A DNA stretch of 64,000 nucleotides from Planomonospora sp. ID67723 (GTDB lineage Bacteria; Actinomycetota; Actinomycetes; Streptosporangiales; Streptosporangiaceae): assembly GCF_015711605.1 (NCBI RefSeq), contig NZ_JABTEZ010000001.1, forward strand, positions 1,206,001-1,270,000. The letters run 5' to 3'. Position 1 is the stretch's first letter. Every line of letters starts with the position of its first letter. A program made the position numbers and the translations under genes. The notes under the pieces were generated by a model, which searched no databases, was not told where the DNA came from, and saw nothing but the letters and a program-made list of their open reading frames with translations. Positions 49,621-63,261 of this stretch are shown here, piece by piece.

Positions 49621-50271
49621 TCAGCCGAGGGGCAGGTCGGGGAGCACCCGGCCCAGGACCGGCCGGGGAGGCTGCTCGGTCTCCTGCTTCGGCATGGCCG
49701 TGGAGGCGGGTGGCGCCGGCCGGACCTCGCCTTCCCGCACGACCGGGCGGGGGACCGGCCTGGCCGAAGGCCTGGGGGCCGATCGCGGCGCAGGCAGGGA
49801 CAGGACCGTGCCGGTCGACATCACCCCGGCCGCGTCCCGCAGCGCCGGGACCGACGGAACCCCGGAGCGGAAGAGGGCGCGGGGCCCCGGCAGGCCGGGC
49901 AGGCCGGGCAGGTCGGGGATGGGCGAGAGGATCTCCACCCCGGTCAGGCCGGGGTAGCCGGGCAGTCCGAACGGCAGGGCGGGAAAGCCGATGCCCGCCG
50001 CGACCCCGCCCGCGTCGGCCATGCTGATGACGGCCGAAGCCCGGGAGAGACCGCGCAGGTCGGCGAGGTGTGCGAGCCGCTCCGCCACCGACGGCACGCC
50101 GTCACGGGAGAGCCCCGCACCGGCGGCGAGCGCCGCGGAAGCGGACACCGCCCGGCTCGCTCCGTCGGCGAGCGCGGCCGGGCCGGTCGCGGCCCAGCCG
50201 GCTCCGGCCGCGAGCGTCGTGAGCGTCACGGTCGCGAGGACTTCCCGGATGTTCTTCGATGCGTTCGACAC
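49621..50271 (-). CDS. Exported Pro/Leu-rich protein of unknown function
   Basis: A 216-residue protein. The start NIREVLATVTLTTLAAGAGW looks like a signal peptide. The mature part has collagen-like short repeats (LPFGLPGYPGLTG, PDLPGLPGLPGPR) and a Pro/Arg-rich tail. No catalytic motif is seen. The GTG at 50271 follows GGGGG by five bases; a GTG at 50277 is an alternative. It lies downstream of clpB, 88 bases away, in the same direction. Confidence 0.6.
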   Translation of the reverse strand: MSNASKNIREVLATVTLTTLAAGAGWAATGPAALADGASRAVSASAALAAGAGLSRDGVPSVAERLAHLADLRGLSRASAVISMADAGGVAAGIGFPALPFGLPGYPGLTGVEILSPIPDLPGLPGLPGPRALFRSGVPSVPALRDAAGVMSTGTVLSLPAPRSAPRPSARPVPRPVVREGEVRPAPPASTAMPKQETEQPPRPVLGRVLPDLPLG

Positions 50272-50359
50272 GCGCACCCCCCTGTCGCCTTTGGCAGTCC
50301 GCCGACTGCCGAACGTAACATTCGGAGGCTTTCCCGGGGTGCTCTTGACTTTATGCTGG

Positions 50360-52942
<2,583 letters not shown>

Positions 52943-53215
52943 GTCTCTATGCCTCACTTCGTTCGGCGGCTCGAGGGCTGTGGTGACGGGCCGTGCTGCG
53001 CACGGCCGGCTCGCTCGTCACGTCCTCGCTGTGTCCACTGCGACGCTGCGCGTCGCGGCTCGGGGGCTGGTGACCGGCTCCCGCCCTCGTCACGTCCTCG
53101 CTTCGCTTGCGGGCGTTCCTCGGTTGGTTCACCGGCGCCCCCTCGCGGGCTGCGGGCGTTCCTCCGTCGGTTCACCGCCGTCCCCTCGCGGGCCGTCCCC
53201 GGGCGGCTGCGGTTG
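52943..53215. repeat. hspR-clpB spacer with imperfect tandem repeat
   Basis: The 273-base gap contains two adjacent 43-base copies at 53108-53150 and 53151-53193 that agree at 39 of 43 positions. A CTCGTCACGTCCTCGCT segment also occurs twice (near 53012 and 53088). Such a long spacer inside the chaperone block is odd. It may hold a separate clpB promoter; no HAIR element is seen. Confidence 0.6.
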
Positions 53216-53563
53216 TCAGGCGGGTGGGAGCTGGTAGCGGAGCAGGGCGCGGATCGTGGCCATCTCGGCGCGCAGCCGGTGGTTCTCCTCGCGCAGGCGC
53301 AGGGCCTCGGTCTCCAGGGAGAGGATCCGTTTGATGCCCGCGAGGTTGATGCCCTCCTCCTGGGAGAGCCGCTGGACCTCGCGGAGCATCACGATGTCCC
53401 GGGTGGAGTAGAGCCGTCCCCGCCCCGCCGTACGGCCCGGGCTGACCAGGCCGAGACGGTCGTACTGCCGCAGGGTCTGCGGGTGCAGCCCGGAGAGCTG
53501 GGCGGCGACGGAGATCACGTAGACCGGGGTGTCGTCCGACAGTTCGAAGTAGTTGGCGTCCAT
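53216..53563 (-). CDS. hspR: HspR heat-shock repressor (MerR family)
   Basis: A 115-residue MerR-type regulator. VYVISVAAQLSGLHPQTLRQYDRLGLV (13-39) is the winged-helix DNA reader and LREENHRLRAEMATIRALL the C-terminal coiled coil. HspR binds inverted repeats of the CTTGAGT-N7-ACTCAAG type; two such sites precede dnaK here. It starts two bases past the dnaJ stop, so it is made with the chaperones it represses. Confidence 0.95.
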   Translation of the reverse strand: MDANYFELSDDTPVYVISVAAQLSGLHPQTLRQYDRLGLVSPGRTAGRGRLYSTRDIVMLREVQRLSQEEGINLAGIKRILSLETEALRLREENHRLRAEMATIRALLRYQLPPA

Positions 53564-53565
53564 GG

Positions 53566-54756
53566 CTACTCGCTTCTGGCCTGTTGGATCAGCTCGGCCC
53601 GCGGGTCACCACCCGCGGTGGCCTCACGGAAGTCCTCCAGGGCGCCGCGGGCCTTGTCGTCGAGCCGCTGCGGCACCAGCACCTCGACCGTGGCCAGCAG
53701 GTCGCCCTTGGTGCCGTCCTTGCGGGGCACGCCGCGGCCCCGTACCCGGAAGGTACGGCCGTTCGGGGTGCCTTCCGGAATGCGCAGCGTCACCGGCATG
53801 CCCTTGAGGATCGGCACCTTGATCTCGGCGCCGAGCGCGGCCTCGGTGAAGGTGACCGGGACCGTGATCGTGAGATTCTCGCCCGAGCGGCCGAACACCG
53901 CGTGCGGCTTGACGTGGATCTGCACGTACAGGTCGCCCGCGGGGCCACCGTTCTCGCCCGGTGCGCCCTTCGCCTTGAGCTTGATGCGCTGGCCGTCGCC
54001 GACCCCGGCCGGGATGCGTGCCTGGATGGTGCGGGTGCTCTTGCCGCGGCCGCTCCCCTCGCACACCGGGCAGGGGTCGTCCACCAGCAGGCCGCGGCCC
54101 TTGCAGTCGCGGCACGGCTCGGAGAAGGCGAAGTTGCCCAGGTTCCGGCTGGCCGCGCCGGTGCCCTCGCAGGTCGGGCAGACCCGCGGGGTGGTCCCGG
54201 CCTTGGCGCCGGTTCCGGAGCACACCGTGCAGGCCGAGGAACTGGTCAGCCGGAGCGAGACGGTGGCGCCCTCCACCGCCTCGGTGAAGGAGAGCGTGAC
54301 CTCGGACTCGATGTCCTGGCCGCGCCGCGCCCGGGTGGTGGTCCCGCCGGCACGGCCCCCGCCTCGGTTGAACAGGCCGCCGAAGATGTCGCCGATGCGA
54401 TCCCCGGCGCCCGGCTGCTGGCCCGTGCCGCCGAACAGGTCCCCCAGGTCGAAGGGGAACCCGCCCGCGCGGGGAGCCCCCCCGGCTCCCGCGTAACCGC
54501 CGAGTCCCGAACCGAACAGAGCCCGCGCCTCGTCGTACTCCTTGCGGCGCTTGGCGTCGGACAGGACGTCGTAGGCCTCGGAGACCTCCTTGAACTTCGC
54601 CGTGCTCTCGGAGTTGCCCGAGTCCCCGGGGTTGGCGTCCGGGTGGTACTGCCTGGCCAGCTTCCGGTACGCCTTCTTGATCTCTTCGGCGGTGGCGGAC
54701 TTGGGCACACCAAGGACGGCGTAGTAGTCCTTCTCCAGGTAGTCCTTGGTGCTCAT
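53566..54756 (-). CDS. dnaJ: DnaJ co-chaperone
   Basis: A 396-residue type I J-protein. The J domain has QYHPDANPG (HPD about 37), a Gly/Phe-rich region follows, and the zinc finger carries four CxxCxGxG modules: [24 protein letters not shown] and CPVCEGSG. C-terminal substrate domains are complete. GAAGGAA precedes the ATG. Within the dnaK operon it stimulates DnaK ATPase. Confidence 0.97.
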   Translation of the reverse strand: MSTKDYLEKDYYAVLGVPKSATAEEIKKAYRKLARQYHPDANPGDSGNSESTAKFKEVSEAYDVLSDAKRRKEYDEARALFGSGLGGYAGAGGAPRAGGFPFDLGDLFGGTGQQPGAGDRIGDIFGGLFNRGGGRAGGTTTRARRGQDIESEVTLSFTEAVEGATVSLRLTSSSACTVCSGTGAKAGTTPRVCPTCEGTGAASRNLGNFAFSEPCRDCKGRGLLVDDPCPVCEGSGRGKSTRTIQARIPAGVGDGQRIKLKAKGAPGENGGPAGDLYVQIHVKPHAVFGRSGENLTITVPVTFTEAALGAEIKVPILKGMPVTLRIPEGTPNGRTFRVRGRGVPRKDGTKGDLLATVEVLVPQRLDDKARGALEDFREATAGGDPRAELIQQARSE

Positions 54757-54785
54757 CTATCTTCCTTCTCCAGGGGTGGGACGGA

Positions 54786-55406
54786 TCAGTTGTCGGCCGG
54801 GGCGGGATCTTCGGGTTCGGCGACCGCGACCCGCGCGGGGCGGAGCACGCGCTCGCCGATCCGGTAGCCGGGCTGCAGGATCTCCACGCAGGTCGGCTCC
54901 GCGACGTCGGGCGAGTAGCTGTGCATCAGCGCCTCGTGAACCGTCGGGTCGAAGGGCTCGCCCTTGGTGCCGAACGGGCTCAGCCCCAGCTTGCCGGTGG
55001 CCGCCTCCAGCGACTCGCCGACCTTGGCGAAGCCGCCGGTGAGCTCCCCGTGGTCACGTGCCCGGCCGATGTCGTCGAGGACCGGCAGCAGCTCGGCCAG
55101 CACGCCGGCCACCGCCTGCTCCTTGACCGCGACCCGGTCCCGCTCGACCCGCTTGCGGTAGTTGGAGTACTCGGCCTGGAGGCGCTGCAGGTCCGCCGTG
55201 CGCTCGGCGAGCTGGGCGGCCAGCTCGACCGAGGCGAGGTCGGAACCTGCGGCGGCGGAGGCGGCGGCCGGGGCGGAGCCGGCCGCCTCGGCGGCCTGCT
55301 CCTGCTGCCCCTTGTCCGTCTCGCGAGCCTCTCCGGTCTCCGGATCGATCTTGCGGTTGTCGCGGATCACCGGCTCCTCCCCGGAGCCGTTCTCACGCGT
55401 GTTCAC
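54786..55406 (-). CDS. grpE: GrpE nucleotide-exchange factor
   Basis: A 206-residue protein. A Ser/Ala-rich charged head is followed by a coiled coil (about 60-105, LQRLQAEYSNYRKRVERDR) and the beta-domain with VHEALMHSYSPD and VLRPARVAV. It releases ADP from DnaK. GGGGAG lies seven bases before the GTG at 55406. 29 bases lie between it and dnaJ. Confidence 0.95.
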   Translation of the reverse strand: MNTRENGSGEEPVIRDNRKIDPETGEARETDKGQQEQAAEAAGSAPAAASAAAGSDLASVELAAQLAERTADLQRLQAEYSNYRKRVERDRVAVKEQAVAGVLAELLPVLDDIGRARDHGELTGGFAKVGESLEAATGKLGLSPFGTKGEPFDPTVHEALMHSYSPDVAEPTCVEILQPGYRIGERVLRPARVAVAEPEDPAPADN

Positions 55407-55436
55407 GCTCGTGCTCCCCTCGGCTCTTCAGGGCCG

Positions 55437-57422
<1,986 letters not shown>

Positions 57423-57442
57423 TCATATTCGGAATGCAAAGA

Positions 57443-57472
57443 ACCCGGTACGGCCTGCGGGCCGTACCGGGT
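57443..57472 (-). terminator. 13-bp stem-loop after the lipoprotein gene
   Basis: ACCCGGTACGGCC and GGCCGTACCGGGT pair perfectly around a four-base loop, between the lipoprotein stop and the dnaK promoter. Confidence 0.75.
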
Positions 57473-57525
57473 CGGCGGGGCTCAATCGATCGGGGTGTTC
57501 GCGTCGGCCTGGATCTCGGCGGCCG

Positions 57526-58002
57526 TCAGCGCCTCGCGCCGTCGACGACCTTGCGCGCGCCGAGAGGCTTCTTGAGCTTGACGGTCGTCACCTTCTGGAT
57601 GGCGATCTCGATGCAGGCGACGTTCTGGACCTTGCTGCTCGGTCCCTCCCAGAGGGTGACGGTCACCTTCCTGGCCGTCTCCTTCACGGCCACGCGGTCG
57701 AGCACGTGGCAGGGCTCCACCCCCGACCACCAGACGACCCGCAGGCTCCGGCGGTCCTTGGAGGGCTTGGCCGTCAGCCACCGGATCTTCCGGGGGTTGT
57801 CGGCGTCGCCCGTGGGCTTGGTCGGTTTGGGGCCCTGGGTGGGCTCGACCCGGGGCGGCACGGTGTGGCTCACCGGCTGGGAGGGGCCGGTCTCCGTCGC
57901 CGTGGAGCCCGGACCGGCGCTCGGAGCGGTGACGGACCCGGTCCCGCAGCCCATGGCCAGAAGCAGGGTCCCCGTCAGAAGCGGGGTCGCGATCCTACGC
58001 AT
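57526..58002 (-). CDS. Putative lipoprotein of unknown function
   Basis: A 158-residue exported protein. A signal peptide ends in LLLAMGC, a weak lipobox. A Thr/Ser/Pro linker (25-65) is followed by a compact domain (about 68-155) with two cysteines (EPCHVL and VACIEIA) and the segment LRVVWWSGVEPCHVLDRVAV. It resembles small actinobacterial lipoproteins without assigned function. The annotated ATG is very close to AGAGG. It is divergent from an ABC exporter. Confidence 0.65.
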   Translation of the reverse strand: MRRIATPLLTGTLLLAMGCGTGSVTAPSAGPGSTATETGPSQPVSHTVPPRVEPTQGPKPTKPTGDADNPRKIRWLTAKPSKDRRSLRVVWWSGVEPCHVLDRVAVKETARKVTVTLWEGPSSKVQNVACIEIAIQKVTTVKLKKPLGARKVVDGARR

Positions 58003-58042
58003 ACCTCTATGACGGACCGGCCCCCGGGGTGGTTCAGGGTCG

Positions 58043-58080
58043 TTGACGGGGCCTGTCCGGAGGGCTAAATTCAACATATG
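58043..58080 (+). promoter_or_regulatory. Near-consensus leaderless promoter of the ABC exporter
   Basis: TTGACG (58043-58048), 17 bases, TAAATT (58066-58071), six bases, then ATG. All distances are ideal for a vegetative sigma promoter starting transcription at or next to the first codon. Confidence 0.75.
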
Positions 58081-58851
58081 GTGAGTTGTGTCGTCGCCGT
58101 ACGGGATCTCCGGGTGGAGCGCGGCCGCCGGGAGGTGCTGCACGGGGTCTCCTTCGAGGTCCCGCGGGGGATGATCCTCGGCCTGCTCGGACCCAGCGGG
58201 TGCGGGAAGACCACGCTGATGCGCTCGGTCGTGGGGGTGCAGGTGGTCGCGGGCGGGACGGTCACGGTTCTCGGCGAGCCGGCGGGCGGCCCCGGGCTGC
58301 GGGCGAAGGTGGGTTACTCCACGCAGAGCCCCGCCGTCTACGACGATCTGACCGTGGCCGAGAACCTGGCCTACTTCGCCTCGGTGCTCGGCGCGCCGAG
58401 GGGCGACGTCGGCAGGGTCCTCGGCGAGGTCGGGCTCGGCGGAGCCGCCGGGCAGGTGGCCAGGACCCTCTCGGGCGGTCAGCGCAGCCGGGCCGGCCTC
58501 GCGGTGGCCCTGCTCGGCAGCCCCGAGCTGCTCGTGCTCGACGAGCCCACGGTCGGGCTCGACCCGGTGCTCCGCAACGAGTTGTGGGAGCTGTTCCACC
58601 GGCTGACGGCCGAGCGGGGCATGACGCTCATGGTCTCCAGCCACGTCATGGACGAGGCGTCCCGGTGCGACCGCCTGCTGCTGATGCGCGAGGGGGAGAT
58701 CCTCGCCGATGACTCGCCCGGCGCGCTGCGGCGCCGTACCGGGACGGACGACCTGGAGAAGGCGTTCCTGCGGCTCGTCGCGGAGCGGGAGAGGGCGGCC
58801 GACGGGGCGGAGCGGCCCGGCCCGGGGAACGGGGCGGGTGAGCGACCGTGA
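58078..58851 (+). CDS. ABC-2-type exporter ATP-binding protein
   Basis: A 257-residue ATPase. Walker A GPSGCGKTTLM is at about 40-50, the signature reads LSGGQRSRAGLAVALL, and Walker B LLVLDEPTVGLD. The frame can also start at the adjacent GTG. It overlaps the permease gene (GTGA), so a two-gene export unit is formed. Substrate unknown; drug or lipid export is typical of the group. Confidence 0.9.
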   Translation: MVSCVVAVRDLRVERGRREVLHGVSFEVPRGMILGLLGPSGCGKTTLMRSVVGVQVVAGGTVTVLGEPAGGPGLRAKVGYSTQSPAVYDDLTVAENLAYFASVLGAPRGDVGRVLGEVGLGGAAGQVARTLSGGQRSRAGLAVALLGSPELLVLDEPTVGLDPVLRNELWELFHRLTAERGMTLMVSSHVMDEASRCDRLLLMREGEILADDSPGALRRRTGTDDLEKAFLRLVAERERAADGAERPGPGNGAGERP

Positions 58852-59576
58852 GCATTCCGATCACCCTCGCCACGGCGAGGCGCATCCTGACCCAGCTCAG
58901 GCATGACCGGCGCACGGTCGGGATGATGGTCCTGGTGCCGACGCTGGTGATGGCCCTGCTGTACTACGTGATCGGCGATCAGCGGTCGTTCAACGCCTGG
59001 ACGCCGGTCCTGCTGTGCGTCTTCCCCTTCCTGGTGATGTTCCTGGTCACCTCGGTCGCCACGCTGCGCGAGCGTACGTCGGGGACCCTGGAGCGCCTCA
59101 TGGCCTCACCGCTGGGCAAGCTGGACCTGCTGCTGGGGTACGGCCTGGCGTTCGGGCTGATGGCGGCGGTCCAGGTCGCGCTGGTGCTGGCGGTCTCGCT
59201 GACCTGGCTCGGGTTCGAGCTCGGCGGGCCGGTCTGGCCGCTGGTCGTGGTGGCGCTCGGCAACGCGCTGCTGGGCATCGCGCTCGGCCTGCTGTGCAGC
59301 GCCTTCGCCAGGACCGAGTTCCAGGCGGTGCAGTTCATGCCGGTCGTGATGATCCCGCAGCTCCTGCTCGGCGGGATCCTGGTGCCGCGCGACCGGATGG
59401 CCACAGTGCTGGAGTGGATCTCCAACGTGCTTCCGATGTCCTACGCGATCGAGGCCATGAAGCTGGCCGTGGCCGGCGCGGGGGGTGACTTCTGGCGCGA
59501 CATGGCCGTGGTGGCGGGCTCGGCGGTCCTGGCCCTGGTCCTCGGCGCCGCCACCCTCCGCAGACGGACCCCGTAG
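58848..59576 (+). CDS. ABC-2-type exporter permease
   Basis: A 242-residue membrane protein with six hydrophobic segments. LRERTSGTLERLMASPLGKLDLLLGY is the ABC-2 signature stretch (about 63-88, in parts) and FMPVVMIPQLLLGGILVPRDRM contains the re-entrant motif. It forms a transporter with the ATPase upstream. Confidence 0.88.
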   Translation: MSIPITLATARRILTQLRHDRRTVGMMVLVPTLVMALLYYVIGDQRSFNAWTPVLLCVFPFLVMFLVTSVATLRERTSGTLERLMASPLGKLDLLLGYGLAFGLMAAVQVALVLAVSLTWLGFELGGPVWPLVVVALGNALLGIALGLLCSAFARTEFQAVQFMPVVMIPQLLLGGILVPRDRMATVLEWISNVLPMSYAIEAMKLAVAGAGGDFWRDMAVVAGSAVLALVLGAATLRRRTP

Positions 59577-59613
59577 GCTGGTCGCCTCCATCCCCTAGGC
59601 AAGGTGTGCCGAC

Positions 59614-60408
59614 ATGATCGCGATTCTCGGGACCGGCAAAATGGGCGAGGCACTGCTGTCCGGGTTGCTGCGGGCCGGGTTCAAACCCGGTGACGTGATC
59701 GCGACCGCGCGCCGCGCCGAGCGGGCCGAGGCGCTGCGGGAACGGTACGGCGTGCGGGTGCTGTCCAACTCCGAGGCCGTCAAGAGCGCCGAGACGGTGA
59801 TCCTCGCGGTCAAGCCGCAGGACATGGCCTCGCTGCTGGCGGAGATCGCCGATCACGTCCGCGGGGACCAGCTGGTGATCTCGGCCGCGGCCGGCATCAC
59901 GACCGCCTTCGTGGAGTCGCACCTGGCCGGGGAGATCCCGGTGGTCCGGGTGATGTCCAACACGCCGATCCGCTTCGACGAGGCGATGAGCGTGATCTCG
60001 GCCGGCGCGTACGCCGGGGAGGAGCACCTGCGGCGCACCGAGGACCTGCTCAAGCCGGTCGGCAAGGTGCTGCGCATCCCCGAGTCCCAGCAGGACGCCG
60101 CCACCGCGCTCTCCGGCAGCGGCCCGGCCTACTTCTTCTACCTGGTCGAGGCCATGGTCGACGCGGGCATCCTGCTCGGCATGCCCCGCGCCGCCGCCCT
60201 CGACATGGTGATCCAGTCGATCGTCGGCGCCGCCGTCATGCTCCGTGACTCCGGCGAGCACCCGGTCATCCTGCGCGAGGCCGTCACCTCCCCGGGCGGG
60301 ACCACCATCTCCGCCATCGCTGAGCTGGAGCGGCACAGCGTGCGAGCCGCCTTCCTGGCCGCCATCGAGGCCGCCCGGGACCGGGGCCGCGAGCTCGCCG
60401 CCGGGTGA
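59614..60408 (+). CDS. proC: Pyrroline-5-carboxylate reductase
   Basis: Last step of proline synthesis, reducing pyrroline-5-carboxylate with NAD(P)H. The 264-residue protein has the Rossmann motif ILGTGKMGEALLSG (3-16) and the C-terminal signature ALSGSGPAYFFYLVEAM and VTSPGGTTI. Length is normal. A short RBS-like AAGG precedes the ATG. It stands alone, 37 bases after the exporter. Confidence 0.94.
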   Translation: MIAILGTGKMGEALLSGLLRAGFKPGDVIATARRAERAEALRERYGVRVLSNSEAVKSAETVILAVKPQDMASLLAEIADHVRGDQLVISAAAGITTAFVESHLAGEIPVVRVMSNTPIRFDEAMSVISAGAYAGEEHLRRTEDLLKPVGKVLRIPESQQDAATALSGSGPAYFFYLVEAMVDAGILLGMPRAAALDMVIQSIVGAAVMLRDSGEHPVILREAVTSPGGTTISAIAELERHSVRAAFLAAIEAARDRGRELAAG

Positions 60409-60466
60409 CGTCCCGCCGGACGACCCCGTAGGCACCCGTCCGCCCCGGGGGTCCCGATTATCCTTT

Positions 60467-60479
60467 AGGAAACCTTCCT
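60467..60479. promoter_or_regulatory. Weak operator candidate before the MFS gene
   Basis: AGGAA-ACC-TTCCT is a 5-bp inverted repeat in an AT-richer stretch 50 bases upstream of the MFS start. Its form suggests a repressor site, but no regulator gene is adjacent. Confidence 0.3.
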
Positions 60480-60528
60480 GTTTTAAGGCATCATTTCCGT
60501 CGGTGCCGAAAGGGAAGCGAGGGCCGAG

Positions 60529-61773
60529 GTGTCGCAGGCCGTACAAGCCGGTGAGCGGGAACGACGGACGGGGCCCGAGGTCTGGTCGAGGAACTTCACG
60601 CTCTTCTTCACCGCGCGCTCCGTCTCCACGCTCGGCGCCGCGATGGTCCCCTTCGCGACCGCGATCGGGGTGAACGACCTGGGCTACGGCGCGACCGGCG
60701 TCGGGCTGGCGCTGGCCGCGTGGATGGGGCCGTTCGCCGTGCTCATCCTCTTCGGCGGCGTGTTCGCCGACAAGTTCACGCCGCGCCGGATGATGATCGG
60801 CGCCGACGTCGTCAGGACCGTCACCCAGGGCGCCCTCGCGGTGCTCTACATCTTCACCCACCCCCCGCTCTGGCAGATCCTGGTGCTGTCGGCCGTCGCC
60901 GGCGTGGCCGCGGCGATGTACCAGCCCGGCGTCTCCAGCACAGTCCCCCGGGTGGCCGCGGACGTGCAGAAGGGCAATGCCACCCTGCGGGTCTCCGAGG
61001 CGATCATGATGCTGATGGGCCCGGCGATCGCCGGGGGCGTGGTCGTGCTCTCCGGAGTCGGGGCGGTGTTCGCGGTCGAGGCCGTGGGCTTCGCGATCAG
61101 CGCGTGCTGCCTGCTGGCCCTCCGCCTGCCGCCGCTCCCCGCCGGGGGCGGGGCCGCGGGGGAGTCGATGTGGCGCAACCTGCGCGGCGGCTGGCACGAG
61201 TTCCGCTCCCGGACCTGGATGTGGAGCGTGATCCTCATCTGGGTGATCTTCGGCCTCACCCTGTTCGGGCCGATGATCCCGCTCGGCTCCGTGCTCGTCA
61301 GCGAGGACCTGGGCAAGGCGGCGTACGGCCTGGTCATGTCCGCCTCCGGCGCGGGCACCATCGTCGGCGGCCTGGTCGCGATGCGGGTCCGGCCCGCCAG
61401 GCCGCTGGCGGCCGGGGCGACGGGCCTGTTCGGCTTCGCGCTCGAGCCGCTGTCCATCGCCGCCGCGATGCCGCTGGAGGTCATGATGGCCGCCCACGTG
61501 GTCGGCGGCGCCGGATGGGCGTTCTGGTCGGTCATGTGGGCCACCAGCATCCAGACTCAGGTGCCGCCGGAGGCGCTCAACCGGGTCACCGCCTACGAGG
61601 TCGGCGGGTCGACCGTCGCCGTCCCGATCGGCCAGGCGATCGCCGGCCCGGTGGCCGCGCTGGTGGGATCCCGGGAGGTGCTGGCCGTCTCCTCGGCCGT
61701 GGCGGTGGGCGGCTGCCTGTGCCTGCTCCTGATCCCCGCCGTCCGGGGCCTGCGCAGGGCCGCGACCGCCTGA
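60529..61773 (+). CDS. Major facilitator superfamily transporter
   Basis: A 414-residue membrane protein with about 12 hydrophobic helices. FGGVFADKFTPRRMMI (about 75-90) is the family loop 2-3 motif (GxxaDrxxrR). The sequence is of the enterobactin-exporter-like (EntS) MFS group, but the substrate is not shown by the neighbours. GTG start at 60529; ribosome binding site GAGGGCCGAG is poor. Confidence 0.85.
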   Translation: MSQAVQAGERERRTGPEVWSRNFTLFFTARSVSTLGAAMVPFATAIGVNDLGYGATGVGLALAAWMGPFAVLILFGGVFADKFTPRRMMIGADVVRTVTQGALAVLYIFTHPPLWQILVLSAVAGVAAAMYQPGVSSTVPRVAADVQKGNATLRVSEAIMMLMGPAIAGGVVVLSGVGAVFAVEAVGFAISACCLLALRLPPLPAGGGAAGESMWRNLRGGWHEFRSRTWMWSVILIWVIFGLTLFGPMIPLGSVLVSEDLGKAAYGLVMSASGAGTIVGGLVAMRVRPARPLAAGATGLFGFALEPLSIAAAMPLEVMMAAHVVGGAGWAFWSVMWATSIQTQVPPEALNRVTAYEVGGSTVAVPIGQAIAGPVAALVGSREVLAVSSAVAVGGCLCLLLIPAVRGLRRAATA

Positions 61774-61835
61774 CCCGCGGCCGGAGCCCGTGGACCGCGC
61801 TACCCGGATTCCCGGCAAGGCGATCACCATCCTCC

Positions 61836-61851
61836 TACGATGGGTCATGTG
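61836..61851 (+). promoter_or_regulatory. Leaderless promoter candidate of the efflux adaptor gene
   Basis: TACGAT (61836-61841) fits TANNNT and ends seven bases before the GTG at 61849. It supports that GTG over the ATG at 61840, which overlaps the -10. Confidence 0.5.
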
Positions 61852-63261
61852 ACCATCCGTCGCGGAATCCCCCCGCTGGTCCCCGTCCTCCTGCTCACGG
61901 TCCTCCTGCTCACCTCCTGCACCGCGGATGAGCCCTCCCCGGTGCGGCTCGACACGGTGCGGCGCGCCCCGGTCACCGAGGTGGTCGAGGCCCCCGCCAC
62001 GGTCGCCGCCCGTGCGACGGCAACCCTTCGCTCACCGGCCCAGGGCACGGTCAGGAAGCTGTACGTCCGGGACGGCCAGCGGGTCGACAAGGGGCAGATC
62101 CTCGCCAAAATCAGTTCCCCGCAGGCCGAGGACCAGTTGCGGCAGGCCCGCGAGGCGTCGAGGACGGCCTCCAGGAGCGGGCCCCCGGTCCGGCTGGGCG
62201 GTGCTCCCGCCTTCCGGCTCGCCTCGGGGCTGGAGGTGAGGAGCGATCCGCGGGTACGGCGAGGCTTCGCGAAGGCGCGCGCCGCGGCCCGCGAGGTCGG
62301 GGACCCGAAGGTCCGCAAGCAGTTGCTGGCCGCGCTGGACGCCGCCGAGGCCCAGCACCGGGCCCACCAGGAGGCGCTCGCCAAGGCCGCCCGCGGCCTC
62401 ACCGACTCGCTCAACCGCTCGCTCGGCCAGGCGCTCAGCCAGGTGACGAGCCAGTTGAGCGCGGGCCTCGGCGGGCTGAGCGCCTCCATGGCGTCCCTCC
62501 AGAAGGCGTCCCGCGCGCAGGCGAAGGCCGCCGTCGCGGTCGCCCGCAGGACCGTGGACGGGCTGACGGTCAAGGCGCCGTTCGGCGGGATCGTCACCCT
62601 CGGCCGCGCCTCCGGCGGCGGGGCCCCCGACCTGAGCGCCCTGCTGCCGCAGGGGATCGCCGGCGCCGCGCAGCTCCCCGGCTCCGGGTCCTCGGGCCGG
62701 TCCGGCTCCGGGACCGCGATCGCCGTCGGAGTCCCGGTGGCGGCCGGGGACACGGTCGTCACCGTCACGGACGTCTCCGAGCTGACCCTCTCGGCGGACG
62801 TGGACGAGACCGACGTGCTGCTGGTCGAGCGGGAGGCGAAGGCCGAGGCGGAGTTCGACGCGGTTCCCGGGGGCGTCTACCCGGCCGAGGTGACGGGGGT
62901 CGGGGTCACGCCGCTGGAGGGCGCCACCGGAGGGGCGAGCTACCCGGTCCAGCTCTCCCTCGGCGCCGGGAGGTTCGACGACGGCAGCAGAGCCCCCGCG
63001 CCCAAGCCCGGTATGAGCGCGGTCGTCCGCCTGACGGTCCGCGAGTCCCCGGACGCGGTCGCCGTGCCGTCCTCCGCGATCGTCACCAGCGGGCGCGACA
63101 GCGTCGTCTGGGTGGTCCGCGGCGGCGCGGCCGAGCGGCGGGTGGTCAGGCTCGGGGCCCAGGGCGAGTCCATGGTGGAGATCCTCTCCGGGCTCTCGCC
63201 GGGTGAACGCGTCGTCGTCCGGGGCGCGGACACCGTACGGCAGGGCCAGCCCCTCCCATGA
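61849..63261 (+). CDS. MacA/HlyD-type efflux adaptor lipoprotein
   Basis: A 470-residue periplasmic adaptor. The signal ends in a good lipobox LTSC (Cys24). The barrel-sandwich and lipoyl region contains ATLRSPAQGTVRKLYVRDG, with AKISSPQAEDQLRQA next; a long Ala/Arg-rich alpha-hairpin covers about 95-245; the second half of the lipoyl domain is VKAPFGGIVTLGRASGGG. A beta-barrel and C-terminal domain follow. In Gram-positive bacteria such lipoproteins work with a MacB-type ABC transporter. Its stop overlaps the ATPase gene (ATGA). Confidence 0.88.
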   Translation: MTIRRGIPPLVPVLLLTVLLLTSCTADEPSPVRLDTVRRAPVTEVVEAPATVAARATATLRSPAQGTVRKLYVRDGQRVDKGQILAKISSPQAEDQLRQAREASRTASRSGPPVRLGGAPAFRLASGLEVRSDPRVRRGFAKARAAAREVGDPKVRKQLLAALDAAEAQHRAHQEALAKAARGLTDSLNRSLGQALSQVTSQLSAGLGGLSASMASLQKASRAQAKAAVAVARRTVDGLTVKAPFGGIVTLGRASGGGAPDLSALLPQGIAGAAQLPGSGSSGRSGSGTAIAVGVPVAAGDTVVTVTDVSELTLSADVDETDVLLVEREAKAEAEFDAVPGGVYPAEVTGVGVTPLEGATGGASYPVQLSLGAGRFDDGSRAPAPKPGMSAVVRLTVRESPDAVAVPSSAIVTSGRDSVVWVVRGGAAERRVVRLGAQGESMVEILSGLSPGERVVVRGADTVRQGQPLP

